Shown: piece by piece, positions 8,841 through 19,485 of the stretch | Numbering within the stretch: position 1 is the first letter of the stretch | Layout of the letters: every line of letters begins with the position of its first letter | NCBI GenBank assembly: GCA_001769505.1 | Contig: MEOF01000059.1 | Span: 1-57,366 of the forward strand | Source: Bacteroidetes bacterium GWF2_33_38 | GTDB taxonomy: Bacteria > Bacteroidota > Bacteroidia > Bacteroidales > GWF2-33-38 | Length of the DNA stretch: 57,366 bases | Direction of reading: 5' to 3' | The notes under the pieces: model-generated | What the model was told of the DNA's origin: nothing | What the model saw: the letters and a program-made list of their open reading frames with translations, nothing else | The model's database searches: none | Position numbers and translations under genes: made by a program

Positions 8841-10379
8841 ATGTTGGTCAAAACCTTTGGTTCGGCAGTTTACGGAATTGATGCTACAACCATCACAATT
8901 GAAGTTAATGTTACCCAAGGCATTAATTTTTATTTGGTCGGTTTGCCCGACAGTGCTGTTAAAGAGAGTCAACAACGAATTGAATCTGCCCTTAAAACCA
9001 ACGATTATAAAATGCCGGGGAGAAAAGTCATTATCAATATGGCTCCTGCAGATATCCGTAAAGAGGGTTCTGCTTACGACCTTCCTCTTGCTATTGGAAT
9101 TTTAGCCGCATCGGAACAAATAAACAACGATAAATTAGCCGATTTTGTGATTATGGGTGAACTCTCGCTTGATGGAACCATTCAGCCAATAAAAGGAGTA
9201 TTACCCATTGCTATTCAAGCCAGAAAAGAAAAATTTAAAGGACTGATTGTCCCGAAAAGTAATGCTCGTGAAGCTGCTGTAGTAAACGATGTTGATGTCT
9301 TTGGGGTTAACAATATTGTTGAGGTAATCGATATCTTGAACGGAAATAGCAAATTAAGTCCAACAGAAGTTAACACTCGAGAAGAATTTTTTGCAGGAAT
9401 AAATAATTTCGAGCTTGATTTTTCAGATGTAAAAGGGCAGGAAAGTGTTAAACGAGCATTAGAAGTTGCAGCAGCCGGAGGACATAATATTATCTTAATT
9501 GGACCTCCTGGAGCAGGCAAGACCATGTTGGCAAAACGAATTCCTACAATTCTACCCCCATTAACCTTACACGAAGCGTTAGAAACAACAAAAATACATT
9601 CAGTTGCAGGTAAAATTGATGGCAATACATCGTTAATGACGACTCGCCCATTTCGTTCTCCTCATCACACAATTAGTGATGTTGCTTTAGTCGGAGGAGG
9701 TACTTTTCCTCAACCCGGCGAAATTTCTCTATCGCACAACGGAGTATTATTTTTAGATGAACTTCCCGAATTTAAGCGAACCGTTTTAGAAGTAATGAGA
9801 CAACCACTAGAAGATAGAGTGGTAACAATTTCGAGAGCAAAATTTACAATTGAATTTCCTGCAAGTTTTATGCTCATAGCTTCGATGAATCCTTGTCCAT
9901 GCGGATACTATAATCATCCTGAACGAGAGTGCGTTTGCTCACCAGGAATTGTTCAAAAATATTTGAACAAAATTTCAGGTCCTCTCTTAGACCGAATTGA
10001 CATTCACCTTGAAGTGGTTCCTGTTTCATACGAACAACTTTCGGAAATTAGAGAAAACGAAACAAGTCAAAAAATTAGAGAACGTGTTATTCAAGCTCGT
10101 CTTTTGCAACATAAACGATTCGAAAATGTTTCGGAAATTCATAGCAATGCACAAATGTCGTCGAAAATGATCCGAGAATATTGTAAAATTGATAAACCTG
10201 GTGAATTATTAATGAAAAAAGCGATGGAGAAGCTAGGTTTGTCAGCGAGAGCTTATGATAGAATTCTAAAAGTTTCGAGAACCATCGCCGATTTAGCAAA
10301 TTCCGAGAATATCGAAGCTCATCACCTAGCCGAAGCCATACAGTATCGAAGTTTAGATAGAGAAAGTTGGGCTGGTTAA
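8841..10379 (+). CDS. comM: YifB/ComM family Mg-chelatase-like AAA+ ATPase
   Basis: 512 residues, typical of ComM/YifB. An N-terminal Lon-protease-like S16 fold (about 1-170) with the [13 protein letters not shown] motif is followed by an AAA+ module: Walker A GPPGAGKT at 221-228, Walker [10 protein letters not shown], the Mg-chelatase stretch RPFRSPHHT, a cysteine cluster ([12 protein letters not shown]...CVCSPG), and a C-terminal helical domain ([19 protein letters not shown]). ComM is known as a hexameric helicase that promotes branch migration during natural transformation; the family is widespread in non-competent bacteria as well. It starts one base after the gmhA stop, so transcription is coupled, but no functional link to gmhA is known. 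Confidence 0.9.
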   Translation: MLVKTFGSAVYGIDATTITIEVNVTQGINFYLVGLPDSAVKESQQRIESALKTNDYKMPGRKVIINMAPADIRKEGSAYDLPLAIGILAASEQINNDKLADFVIMGELSLDGTIQPIKGVLPIAIQARKEKFKGLIVPKSNAREAAVVNDVDVFGVNNIVEVIDILNGNSKLSPTEVNTREEFFAGINNFELDFSDVKGQESVKRALEVAAAGGHNIILIGPPGAGKTMLAKRIPTILPPLTLHEALETTKIHSVAGKIDGNTSLMTTRPFRSPHHTISDVALVGGGTFPQPGEISLSHNGVLFLDELPEFKRTVLEVMRQPLEDRVVTISRAKFTIEFPASFMLIASMNPCPCGYYNHPERECVCSPGIVQKYLNKISGPLLDRIDIHLEVVPVSYEQLSEIRENETSQKIRERVIQARLLQHKRFENVSEIHSNAQMSSKMIREYCKIDKPGELLMKKAMEKLGLSARAYDRILKVSRTIADLANSENIEAHHLAEAIQYRSLDRESWAG

Positions 10380-10398
10380 ATATTCCCGCTTTTAAATT

Positions 10399-11145
10399 TT
10401 ATCCTTTTATTTGATTAAAGAAAACTAAAAGAGCCATCCAATATTCTTTGCTCGAATCGTAGTCTGATTTACCGGTATCCGCTTTTTCCCAAAGAGATTT
10501 TGCTCCGTGTTCGCCAGGTCCATCTTGAGGCTTAAAAAATACTTTTTGCTTTGAATTAATCACGCTCTCATACTCTTGTGCATATGGAAATTCGCGTTGC
10601 GAACAACCCACAAAAACGGGCTTTGTTAAACCTGTAATTTCCTGCTTCACGTCAAGTAATGGTTTAAAAAACTCACCAGGGCTTAATGCAACTATTGCCT
10701 TAACTTTATCGTTTGTTTTTCCAATAACCAAACTTAAAGACGCAGAATACGAACTTCCAACCAAAACAACTTTTTGATTGCTTTTTTTGTAAGCATATTC
10801 TACTGCGGCTTCAATATCTTTTTTTGTTTCCAAATAATTGTTGGGGAATCCCATTGTTATCGCTTTCTTAGCTGTTTCGTTTGGAACAAAATTTTCTTCT
10901 CCGCCTGAACGTAAATCAACCGCTAAACAATTATATCCTAATTTTTGAAATCTTTTTGCGACATCTCGATATTCGCCTCTACTTGAACCAGCTTGGTGAA
11001 ATAACAAAACATAAGGAAACTCCGCTTTTGCTTCATAAAAATCGGCTGTAATTTCTAAACTGTCTGACGAAAAAAATGTAACAGTCTCTTGCGAAAAACT
11101 CAAGGTTGATGCAAAAATTAAAACAAAAGCTAAGAAGTTTCTCAT
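10399..11145 (-). CDS. Secreted alpha/beta hydrolase (dienelactone-hydrolase-like)
   Basis: 248 residues with a signal peptide (MRNFLAFVLIFASTLSFSQ), so likely periplasmic. The alpha/beta hydrolase layout is visible: strand-loop LLFHQAGSSRGEY (oxyanion region), VGSSYSASLS carrying the nucleophile Ser, VALSPG, and a late GEHGAKSLW with the probable catalytic His. The acid residue is not obvious. The substrate is unknown; carboxylester or small lactone hydrolysis is only a family-level guess. It starts 17 bp after atpC on the same strand and may be transcribed with the ATP synthase genes. It converges on comM, 19 bp away. Confidence 0.7.
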   Translation of the reverse strand: MRNFLAFVLIFASTLSFSQETVTFFSSDSLEITADFYEAKAEFPYVLLFHQAGSSRGEYRDVAKRFQKLGYNCLAVDLRSGGEENFVPNETAKKAITMGFPNNYLETKKDIEAAVEYAYKKSNQKVVLVGSSYSASLSLVIGKTNDKVKAIVALSPGEFFKPLLDVKQEITGLTKPVFVGCSQREFPYAQEYESVINSKQKVFFKPQDGPGEHGAKSLWEKADTGKSDYDSSKEYWMALLVFFNQIKG

Positions 11146-11162
11146 AATCGTTTGTGTTTAGG

Positions 11163-11408
11163 TTAATAATACATTTCGGCCAAAACTATAATCTTATCAT
11201 TTGTCATTTCAATTACACCTCCGTCAATTTGGAAAAAAATTTCGTCTTGGTCTTGAGTAACAACTTTAATGCTTCCTCGTTGAAGAACCGATACTATAGG
11301 TGCATGGCTTTTTAATATTTCAAATGAGCCGGTCGAGCCAGGAAGTTGAATAAGCTCAATGTTTCCCTCGTAAACTTTTTTTTCAGGTGTAACGATTTCT
11401 AAATACAT
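11163..11408 (-). CDS. atpC: F1F0 ATP synthase epsilon subunit (short form)
   Basis: 81 residues: the N-terminal beta-sandwich only (MYLEIVTPEKKVYEGNIE..., SFEILKSHAPIVSVL, a GGVIEM strand). The C-terminal helical hairpin of the ~135-residue E. coli-type subunit, which mediates ATPase inhibition, is absent; short epsilon chains are common in Bacteroidota. It sits 41 bp downstream of atpD. The epsilon subunit connects the gamma stalk to the c-ring in F1. Confidence 0.9.
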   Translation of the reverse strand: MYLEIVTPEKKVYEGNIELIQLPGSTGSFEILKSHAPIVSVLQRGSIKVVTQDQDEIFFQIDGGVIEMTNDKIIVLAEMYY

Positions 11409-11449
11409 GAAATAATTTTTAGAACATTTTTACTAAAACTATGCCGAAT

Positions 11450-12973
<1,524 letters not shown>

Positions 12974-12986
12974 TCAAGTTATGTTA

Positions 12987-13017
12987 CAAAAATAAAACTT
13001 TTTAACTATTTCGCAAT
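12987..13017 (-). promoter_or_regulatory. Candidate promoter of atpD-atpC (ATTG-N19-TATTTTTG)
   Basis: Minus-strand -7 element TATTTTTG (12987-12994) matches TAnnTTTG. ATTG (13014-13017) sits 19 bp further upstream as an imperfect -33 element. The atpD start is about 28 bp downstream. Confidence 0.6.
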
Positions 13018-13089
13018 TTAAATCAGGATATAAAAACAATGTTATGAAAAAGGATTTATAAACAATCTGAATTTAAAAATTTTAAATTT

Positions 13090-13890
13090 TTATTCGAAAA
13101 TTTGTTTTCGGCTTAAATTGTAAGGATTTTTTCGTTTAAATTCAGATGCTAAATGTCGTTTTATTACTGGATGATTTTTATGCTTCTCATCTACAAAAAA
13201 CTCTTTAAGAATGGTATCAACTTCATAATATGATGAAGCTTGAATTTGATCTAAATCGGAATTTGTAATTCCAAGTCCGTCGGTTGGAACGGCATCTACA
13301 CTTCGCTTTAGTGCATTTTTTTGTGCGGTTGTTTCTAACTCATTTTCGATTAGGAATTCAGACATTTCATATACTTCTGTTTTCCACAAAGGCTGAATCA
13401 TTCCGTAGTCACCGACATCTCCGTGGAGTGTCCAGAATCCCAATAGAAGTTCGGTATAATTATCCGTTGACAAAACCATTCCTTTGTATTTTTGAGCCAA
13501 GTTATACAAATATATCATGCGAATTCGAACCTTAATGTTTCCTAATCTTATTTTCTTCTCTCTTTCGTTCTCGTCTGCAATATCTGATTCTTCAATTGAA
13601 TTTTTTAATTCGAAATAAGCTTGAGTTAGGTCTATTTCGGCGAAATCGTCGCAAAAATTTTCACCAATAATCCGACCTCTATGAATTTCATCGGGTTTAT
13701 TTGTCTCTATTGTGAGGCTTCGTCCAATTAACTTAATTCCAAGTTTTCGACAAACAGGTGCTGCTAAAACTGTACACAAAGACGAATCAATACCTCCCGA
13801 CAAACCTATTACCAACGATTTAAGTTTGTTCTCGACAAGATAATTTTCAAGTTGTTGTCGAATATTAAATATAGCTTTACTGTAGTCCAT
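13090..13890 (-). CDS. nadE: NH3-dependent NAD+ synthetase
   Basis: 266 residues, the size of the ammonia-dependent, single-domain form (no nitrilase/glutaminase domain). The ATP-pyrophosphatase loop SGGIDSS is at 31-37. The conserved STDNYTELLLGFWTLHGD and GMIQPLWKTEVYE segments bind deamido-NAD and ATP, and VPTDGLGITNSDLDQI is the usual C-terminal signature. It converts nicotinate adenine dinucleotide to NAD+ in the cytoplasm. It stands alone: a 131-bp gap separates it from atpD, and a repeat-rich gap lies upstream. Confidence 0.93.
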   Translation of the reverse strand: MDYSKAIFNIRQQLENYLVENKLKSLVIGLSGGIDSSLCTVLAAPVCRKLGIKLIGRSLTIETNKPDEIHRGRIIGENFCDDFAEIDLTQAYFELKNSIEESDIADENEREKKIRLGNIKVRIRMIYLYNLAQKYKGMVLSTDNYTELLLGFWTLHGDVGDYGMIQPLWKTEVYEMSEFLIENELETTAQKNALKRSVDAVPTDGLGITNSDLDQIQASSYYEVDTILKEFFVDEKHKNHPVIKRHLASEFKRKNPYNLSRKQIFE

Positions 13891-13940
13891 AATTTTTGTG
13901 TAAAAATAGAATTTTAATCCTTAAAATTAAAATTTATCAA

Positions 13941-13962
13941 TTGTTGGAAAGGATTCCAACAA
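13941..13962. repeat. Hairpin repeat, copy 1 (9-bp stem, AGGA loop)
   Basis: TTGTTGGAA (13941-13949), loop AGGA, TTCCAACAA (13954-13962). The identical hairpin recurs at 14319-14340, and both copies are followed by a similar AGGGC/AGAGC-type purine stretch. It has no T-run, so it is not a typical terminator. Confidence 0.8.
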
Positions 13963-14014
13963 GGGCAGAATTTTTATTATTAAGTGTAGCAAATGCAACA
14001 ATAATAAAGATTGA

Positions 14015-14030
14015 CGAAGCAGATGCTTCG
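14015..14030. repeat. Small inverted repeat CGAAGC-AGAT-GCTTCG
   Basis: The 6-bp stem with a 4-nt loop sits inside the repeat-rich gap between the two TTGTTGGAA hairpins. It is probably part of the same composite intergenic element. Confidence 0.45.
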
Positions 14031-14110
14031 CCAAACGGCAACGACTATGCTTGGGATATACTACGGAGAACGAGGGTTTCTTGCGAAAATCTCTATTCAT
14101 TAATTGTCAT

Positions 14111-14190
14111 AGATTTCTCAATCGCTATCGCTCATTTCGAAATGACAGCCCACTTTCAATTTGTCATTTCGAACTTGCTGTGAGAAATCT
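14111..14190. repeat. Long imperfect palindrome (REP/MITE-like)
   Basis: Outer arms AGATTTCTCA (14111-14120) and TGAGAAATCT (14181-14190) are exact inverted complements. Inner arms TCGAAATGACA (14137-14147) and TGTCATTTCGA (14162-14172) also pair. The motif 'agatttctc...cgaaatgaca' is a type of intergenic palindrome I have seen in Bacteroidota genomes. It has no coding content. Confidence 0.65.
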
Positions 14191-14318
14191 GTTTTGTCCC
14201 ACTTATCGAAGAAAAAAAACACTTGCTTGATGCTTTGTGGCTCAGATATTCCTGTCCTAGTTTTTGTTTTTATCGGACAAGAATGTCCGAGTTACGTTAT
14301 AACACGTTATTCAATAAA

Positions 14319-14340
14319 TTGTTGGAAAGGATTCCAACAA
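14319..14340. repeat. Hairpin repeat, copy 2 (9-bp stem, AGGA loop)
   Basis: Identical to the hairpin at 13941-13962, 378 bp downstream of it. The two copies bracket the long palindrome at 14111-14190, so 13941-14340 looks like one composite element. The rest of the 13891-14604 gap shows no gene I can support. Confidence 0.8.
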
Positions 14341-14572
14341 GAGCGGAGATGATTTGTGAATAGAAGCAAAGCTTTTTGGAAAAGCCTTGCTTGTTTGATG
14401 ATTTGTAACCGCAGTAAAGACTATATTTTGTTAAAAATTAAAACATTACGATTTCTAACATTCGTTCGAAACAACAATTTTAATACTTTTTAAACAGCCT
14501 CTTTTTTATTTCCATCATAAAGTAATAAGAACTAAAATTTTCAGTTTATTACATATTCACATTTTATTATTA

Positions 14573-14580
14573 TAAATTTG
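14573..14580 (+). promoter_or_regulatory. -7 promoter element (TAAATTTG) before the barrel protein gene
   Basis: TAAATTTG matches TAnnTTTG. Transcription would begin around 14586, leaving a short leader to the ATG at 14605. This rules out the in-frame TTG at 14578, which overlaps the element. No clean -33 TTTG is visible. Confidence 0.5.
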
Positions 14581-14604
14581 CCGACAATAGATTTTACTCG
14601 TTAC

Positions 14605-15348
14605 ATGAAAAAAACTCTAATAGTTGCTATTCTGCTAACATGCACTGTTATTGCCAAAGCAATAAAAGATTCAGCAATGGTAGTTCCTATGTTTTCGGGC
14701 GGAATTGCATTTCAAATTCCCAAAGGAGATATTGCTAAACGATTTGGTTTTAATAATTCAACCGGAGCATCATTTACTCTGAAAACTCGGAATAATTTTC
14801 TTTTAGGAGCCGATTTTGAATTTATTTTTGGGAACAATCTTAATGACACTTCAATTTTTCAAAATATTTTAACTTCAAACGGCTATTTAATAAATACGTA
14901 CGGAGAATACGCAAAAGTAGTTCTATCTGAAAGGGGACTTTATATTGGCGGCAGTATTGGAAAACAGTTTCCTATTCTAGCCCCCAATCCCAATTCAGGA
15001 CCGTTCTTTACACTTGGAGCTGGATTACTGCAATATAAAACAAGAATTGAAAACGACGGAAATAATACGCCCTATATCTTAGATGAATATAAAAAAGGAT
15101 ACGACAAACTAACCAATGGGCTTTGTTTTAAAGAGTTTATCGGGTATCGTTATTTAGGAAACAAACAAGCCGTTAATTTTTATTTTGGGATGGAATTTTA
15201 TCAAGCATGGACACAAAATCGGCGAAGCATTGATTTCGACACTATGACAAAGGATATTTCTGTTAAAGAAGACTATTTATATTCATTCCGTTTTGGTTGG
15301 ATTATTCCAATTTATAAACGAATGCCTCAAGAATTTTACTTCGATTAA
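14605..15348 (+). CDS. Predicted outer-membrane beta-barrel protein, unknown function
   Basis: 247 residues from the ATG at 14605, with a signal peptide (MKKTLIVAILLTCTVIAKA). The mature chain alternates hydrophobic/aromatic beta-strands with turns (FLLGADFEFIFGNN, GLYIGGSIGKQF, FFTLGAGLLQY, AVNFYFGMEFYQAW, YLYSFRFGWIIPIY), as expected of a small outer-membrane barrel. I do not recognise a named family. It ends 2 bp before waaA and is surely co-transcribed with it, which makes a role at the outer membrane or in LPS plausible but unproven. Confidence 0.65.
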   Translation: MKKTLIVAILLTCTVIAKAIKDSAMVVPMFSGGIAFQIPKGDIAKRFGFNNSTGASFTLKTRNNFLLGADFEFIFGNNLNDTSIFQNILTSNGYLINTYGEYAKVVLSERGLYIGGSIGKQFPILAPNPNSGPFFTLGAGLLQYKTRIENDGNNTPYILDEYKKGYDKLTNGLCFKEFIGYRYLGNKQAVNFYFGMEFYQAWTQNRRSIDFDTMTKDISVKEDYLYSFRFGWIIPIYKRMPQEFYFD

Positions 15349-15350
15349 AA

Positions 15351-16577
15351 ATGCTTTTCATATATAATACAGGTATAAAAATATATTTTTTCAGCATTCT
15401 CATTGCTTCATTATTTAATGAAAAAGCAAAGCAATGGATTCAAGGTCGAAAACAAATTTTCCACCAAATTCAATTTCTCGAAAACAAAAATGAAATTCGA
15501 TATTGGTTTCACTGTGCTTCGCTTGGCGAATTTGAACAAGGCAGACCGTTGATTGAACAAATCAAAAAATCGAATCCCGAAATAAAAATTGTATTAACTT
15601 TTTTCTCACCATCGGGATATTTAATCCGAAAAGACTACGAATTTGCCGATTACATATTTTACTTACCTTCTGACAGTAAGCAAAATGCAATAAAATTCAT
15701 TGAGTTGGTAAATCCACAAAAAGTTTTTTTTGTAAAATATGAGTTTTGGTATTACTACTTAGCTCGTTTACACAACAAAAAAATTCCAAGCTATTTGATT
15801 TCTGCAATTTTTCGTAAGAATCAGTTATTTTTTAAATGGTATGGTGGTTGGTACAGAAATTTGCTTCAATATTTTTCGATAATATTTGTACAAAATATAG
15901 AATCTCAAAAATTACTAGCAAATATTGGATGTAAAAACACAATCGTTTCTGGCGATACCCGTTTCGACAGAGTTTTAGAAATAGCACAACAAGACAAAAA
16001 AATTACTTTGTTAGACAAATATTTAACATCAAAAAAAGTATTCGTAGCTGGTAGCACTTGGCAAAAGGACGAAGAAATACTTATAAATTTCATTAATCAA
16101 AATCCGAGCGATTTCGTTTATGTAATTGTTCCTCATAATGTTGATAATACAAACATCAAAAGTGTTGAACGTAAACTAAATGTTCCACATATAAAATATT
16201 CTAGCATTATAGCTGGACAAGAAGTAAACGAGGAAAAAGTAATAATTATCGATTCAATTGGAGTGTTGTCGTCGCTTTACAAATACGCAACTATTACTTA
16301 TGTAGGAGGTGGATTTGGAGCAGGAATTCACAATATTTTAGAAGCATGTGTATTCGGGTCTCCAGTCATTTTTGGTCCCAATTATCACAAGTTTTCGGAA
16401 GCAAATGATGCAATTCGATTAGAATTTGGATTTTCAATTCAAAATAAATCCGATTTTGAAAAAATTATGAACTCGTTAGCTAATAATCAGCTTCGACTTT
16501 TAACCCTCAAAAGCATCATTAATAAATACTTCGTCAATCAAAAAGGAGCATCTGAAACCATACTTAAAATAATTTAA
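15351..16577 (+). CDS. waaA: 3-deoxy-D-manno-octulosonic acid transferase (Kdo transferase)
   Basis: 408 residues, the usual WaaA/KdtA length; GT30 family, GT-B fold. An N-terminal hydrophobic anchor is followed by the signature HCASLGEFEQGRPLIE with its catalytic Glu, TFFSPSGY, VFFVKYEFW, VSGDTRFDRV, and the C-terminal YVGGGFGAGIHNILEACVFGSPVIFGPNY donor-binding stretch. The enzyme transfers Kdo from CMP-Kdo to lipid IVA on the inner leaflet of the cytoplasmic membrane. With gmhA nearby it shows that the organism builds a standard LPS core. It is preceded by the barrel protein gene with a 2-bp gap. Confidence 0.93.
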   Translation: MLFIYNTGIKIYFFSILIASLFNEKAKQWIQGRKQIFHQIQFLENKNEIRYWFHCASLGEFEQGRPLIEQIKKSNPEIKIVLTFFSPSGYLIRKDYEFADYIFYLPSDSKQNAIKFIELVNPQKVFFVKYEFWYYYLARLHNKKIPSYLISAIFRKNQLFFKWYGGWYRNLLQYFSIIFVQNIESQKLLANIGCKNTIVSGDTRFDRVLEIAQQDKKITLLDKYLTSKKVFVAGSTWQKDEEILINFINQNPSDFVYVIVPHNVDNTNIKSVERKLNVPHIKYSSIIAGQEVNEEKVIIIDSIGVLSSLYKYATITYVGGGFGAGIHNILEACVFGSPVIFGPNYHKFSEANDAIRLEFGFSIQNKSDFEKIMNSLANNQLRLLTLKSIINKYFVNQKGASETILKII

Positions 16578-16604
16578 TACAAATTCAATTTTAACCTATG
16601 CGAC

Positions 16605-16648
16605 TTGTTAACAAATATTGTTTATAAAACGACAATTATCACATTGTC
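16605..16648. promoter_or_regulatory. Cluster of palindromes upstream of nrdJ (candidate operator)
   Basis: A perfect palindrome TTGTTAACAA (16605-16614), an overlapping AACAA-ATA-TTGTT (16610-16622) and a GACAAT-TATCAC-ATTGTC inverted repeat (16631-16648) lie in the 279-bp gap between waaA and nrdJ. They are not terminator-like (no T-run). A repressor such as NrdR could bind here, but spacing and consensus do not match well enough to name it. Confidence 0.3.
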
Positions 16649-16856
16649 AACAAAATAATAAATAAAGCATATAAGAACTTAATTCTCGTGTTAATGTTTA
16701 AGTTCCAATAAATCAATGTTTTATTTTAAAACCCTCCCTCTCTGTTAATTCTCTGTTAATAACTAGATTCAAAAAAAAGTTTCAAAATTTCTAACTTGCG
16801 ATACTTCATTACAACAATGAAGAAATCCTTGTAAATAGTTAATAATCAAAGGAAAA

Positions 16857-19427
16857 ATGTTTAAGGAAGAGATGACAATTGAAACAAAAAAAACAAAAAC
16901 GACCTACACGTTTGATGAAGCATTCAAAAGTTCGTTGGAATATTTTAAAGGCGACGAATTAGCGGCTAAGGTTTGGGTAAATAAATATGCTCTAAAAGAT
17001 TCATATGGATATATTTATGAGAAAAATCCGAACGATATGCACCTTCGTATTGCTAAGGAAATTGCACGAATTGAGAAGCGTTACCCAAATCCAATGAGCG
17101 AAGATGATGTGTTAGAAGTTTTAAAAGATTTTAAATACATTGTTCCACAAGGAAGCCCAATGTCAGGAATTGGAAATACATATCAAATTGCATCGCTATC
17201 GAATTGTTTTGTTATTGGTCAAGACAAACCTGCCGATTCGTATGGTGGAATTATGAGAACCGACGAAGAGCAAGTTCAACTTATGAAAAGAAGAGGTGGA
17301 GTTGGTCACGATTTATCTCACATTCGTCCAGGAGGAAGTGCCGTACTTAACAGTGCTTTAACTTCGACAGGAATTGTCCCATTTATGGAGCGATACTCTA
17401 ATTCAACTCGAGAAGTTGCTCAAGACGGAAGAAGAGGAGCTTTAATGCTAAGCGTTTCTATTAAACACCCCGATTCAGAAAATTTCATTAACGCAAAAAT
17501 GGAACAAGGAAAAGTTACTGGAGCAAATGTTTCGGTAAAAATTGACGATGAGTTTATGAATGCTGTTGTAAACGACACAAACTATACGCACCAATACCCT
17601 GTTTATTCAAAAAATCCGACTGTTACAAAAGAAATAAAAGCCCGTACACTTTGGAATAAAATTATTCATAATGCATGGAAATCGGCTGAACCTGGAATTT
17701 TGTTTTGGGACACTGTAATTCGCGAATCTGTTCCCGACTGTTATTCTGACGAAGGATACAGAACAGTTTCAACAAATCCTTGCGGAGAAATTCCATTATG
17801 CCCATACGACAGTTGTCGATTGTTGGCAATAAATTTATACGGATACGTTGTAAATCCATTTACTCCGGAAGCAAAATTTGATTTTGATTTATTCAAGAAA
17901 CATGCAGCTGTTGCTCAACGGATAATGGACGATATTATCGATTTAGAATTAGAAAAAATTGATGCCATTTTAGGAAAAATAAATGCTGACCCAGAAGACA
18001 TTGATATTAAGCGTGTTGAACGAAAATTATGGGAAAATATACGAATTAAAGCCGAAGAAGGAAGACGTACTGGGATTGGTATTACCGCCGAAGGAGACAT
18101 GCTTGCCGCACTCGGACTCACATACGGCTCGGATAACGCAACTGATTTTTCGGTTGAGGTTCACAAAACATTAGCCGTTGAAGCATATCGTTCATCAGTT
18201 GAAGTCGCCAAAGAAAGAGGGCCATTCGGTATTTACGATTCACAAAAAGAAAAAGACAATCCTTTTATTTTAAGATTAAAAGATGCCGATCCTAAACTTT
18301 ACCGCGATATGGTAAAATACGGACGAAGAAACATCGCCTTACTTACCATTGCACCAACTGGAACAACAAGCTTGATGACTCAAACAACATCGGGAATTGA
18401 ACCAGTATTCAGACCATTTTATAAACGCCGCCGTAAAGTAAATCCAAACGATTCGGACGTTAAAATTTCATTTGTTGATGAAGTTGGCGACACATGGGAA
18501 GAATTCAAAGTATTCCACCATAAATTTTTAACCATGTTGGAAGTAAACGGACATACTGCAGAGCAAGTTAAAAATTACGACGATAAAATAATTGAAGAAT
18601 TAATCGAACTTTCACCATATCACAAAGCAACCGCAAACGATATCGATTGGGTTAGCAAAGTACACATGCAAGGGGCCATTCAAAAATGGGTTGACCATTC
18701 AATTAGTGTAACCGTAAACTTGCCCGAAGAAGCAACCGAAGAAATGGTCGCTAAAGTTTATGAAACGGCATGGCAAACCGGCTGCAAGGGAGTTACCGTT
18801 TATCGCGAAGGCTCACGTTCTGGCGTGTTAATTTCGAACGATAAAAAAGCTAAAAACACAATAGGAACATTTATCGAAGAACCTCCAAAACGTCCTGAAA
18901 GATTGAATGCAGAAATTATTCGATTCCAAAATAATAAAGAAAAATGGATTGCATTTGTAGGATTATTAGACGATAGACCATACGAAATTTTTACGGGTAT
19001 GGTTGATGAAGATGTTCTTGCTATTCCAAAAGCAATTGATAAAGGAATTATCATTAAAAATAAAGAAAAAGACGGAGTTAGTCGTTACGACTTTCAATAT
19101 ATTGATAAACATGGATATAGAACAACGTTCGAAGGACTTTCGAGAATGTTTAACCAAGAATTTTGGAATTATGCAAAATTAATTTCCGGCGTTTTACGAC
19201 ACGGAATGCCAATACCTCAAGCCGTAAACCTTATTTCAAGTTTACAACTCGACAGCGAAACCATAAACACATGGAGAAGTGGCGTTGAACGAGCATTGAA
19301 ACGTTTTATTCCCGATGGAACAAAAGCCGAAAAGGGACAAAAATGTACTCATTGTGGCTCCGAAGCCCTCATTTATCAGGAGGGTTGCTTAATATGCAAA
19401 AGTTGCGGACATTCAAAATGTGGATGA
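16857..19427 (+). CDS. nrdJ: Adenosylcobalamin-dependent (class II) ribonucleotide reductase
   Basis: 856 residues. It has the class II barrel signatures: SNCFVIG in the N-terminal third, RRGGVGHDLSHIRPGGS, the active-site NPCGEIPL with its cysteine, and PTGTTSLMTQTTSGIEPVF near residues 500-520. The TSCSCO-type tail is a Cys-rich module (CTHCGSEALIYQEGCLICKSCGHSKCG) that fits redox-active or zinc-ribbon ends of NrdJ. It reduces ribonucleotides to deoxyribonucleotides using B12 instead of oxygen or a glycyl radical. A second in-frame ATG at 16872 is a possible start. It is monocistronic with a strong terminator right behind it. No cobalamin riboswitch is recognisable upstream. Confidence 0.93.
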   Translation: MFKEEMTIETKKTKTTYTFDEAFKSSLEYFKGDELAAKVWVNKYALKDSYGYIYEKNPNDMHLRIAKEIARIEKRYPNPMSEDDVLEVLKDFKYIVPQGSPMSGIGNTYQIASLSNCFVIGQDKPADSYGGIMRTDEEQVQLMKRRGGVGHDLSHIRPGGSAVLNSALTSTGIVPFMERYSNSTREVAQDGRRGALMLSVSIKHPDSENFINAKMEQGKVTGANVSVKIDDEFMNAVVNDTNYTHQYPVYSKNPTVTKEIKARTLWNKIIHNAWKSAEPGILFWDTVIRESVPDCYSDEGYRTVSTNPCGEIPLCPYDSCRLLAINLYGYVVNPFTPEAKFDFDLFKKHAAVAQRIMDDIIDLELEKIDAILGKINADPEDIDIKRVERKLWENIRIKAEEGRRTGIGITAEGDMLAALGLTYGSDNATDFSVEVHKTLAVEAYRSSVEVAKERGPFGIYDSQKEKDNPFILRLKDADPKLYRDMVKYGRRNIALLTIAPTGTTSLMTQTTSGIEPVFRPFYKRRRKVNPNDSDVKISFVDEVGDTWEEFKVFHHKFLTMLEVNGHTAEQVKNYDDKIIEELIELSPYHKATANDIDWVSKVHMQGAIQKWVDHSISVTVNLPEEATEEMVAKVYETAWQTGCKGVTVYREGSRSGVLISNDKKAKNTIGTFIEEPPKRPERLNAEIIRFQNNKEKWIAFVGLLDDRPYEIFTGMVDEDVLAIPKAIDKGIIIKNKEKDGVSRYDFQYIDKHGYRTTFEGLSRMFNQEFWNYAKLISGVLRHGMPIPQAVNLISSLQLDSETINTWRSGVERALKRFIPDGTKAEKGQKCTHCGSEALIYQEGCLICKSCGHSKCG

Positions 19428-19433
19428 TAAAAA

Positions 19434-19459
19434 AGAGGTTTAAAAAACCTCTTTTTTTT
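19434..19459 (+). terminator. Rho-independent terminator after nrdJ
   Basis: Stem AGAGGTTT (19434-19441) and AAACCTCT (19445-19452) with a 3-nt loop and a run of T to 19459. It lies 7 bp after the nrdJ stop. Confidence 0.88.
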
Positions 19460-19485
19460 GCTAAAAAAACAAATGCGTTAAGAAA

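Noticed and set aside
9215-9625. 136-codon minus-strand ORF inside comM
   Set aside because: It is a shadow of a well-conserved ATPase gene with no recognisable product.
13070-13088. AT-only hairpin next to the nadE stop as a terminator
   Set aside because: It has no G/C pairs, and such A/T palindromes are expected by chance in this composition.
13896-14352. Two overlapping plus-strand ORFs (95 and 63 codons)
   Set aside because: They run through hairpin repeats and palindromes; translation has no family character and starts lack any leader signal.
16578-16856. Cobalamin riboswitch before nrdJ
   Set aside because: I could not find the B12-box or conserved core in the 279-bp leader.
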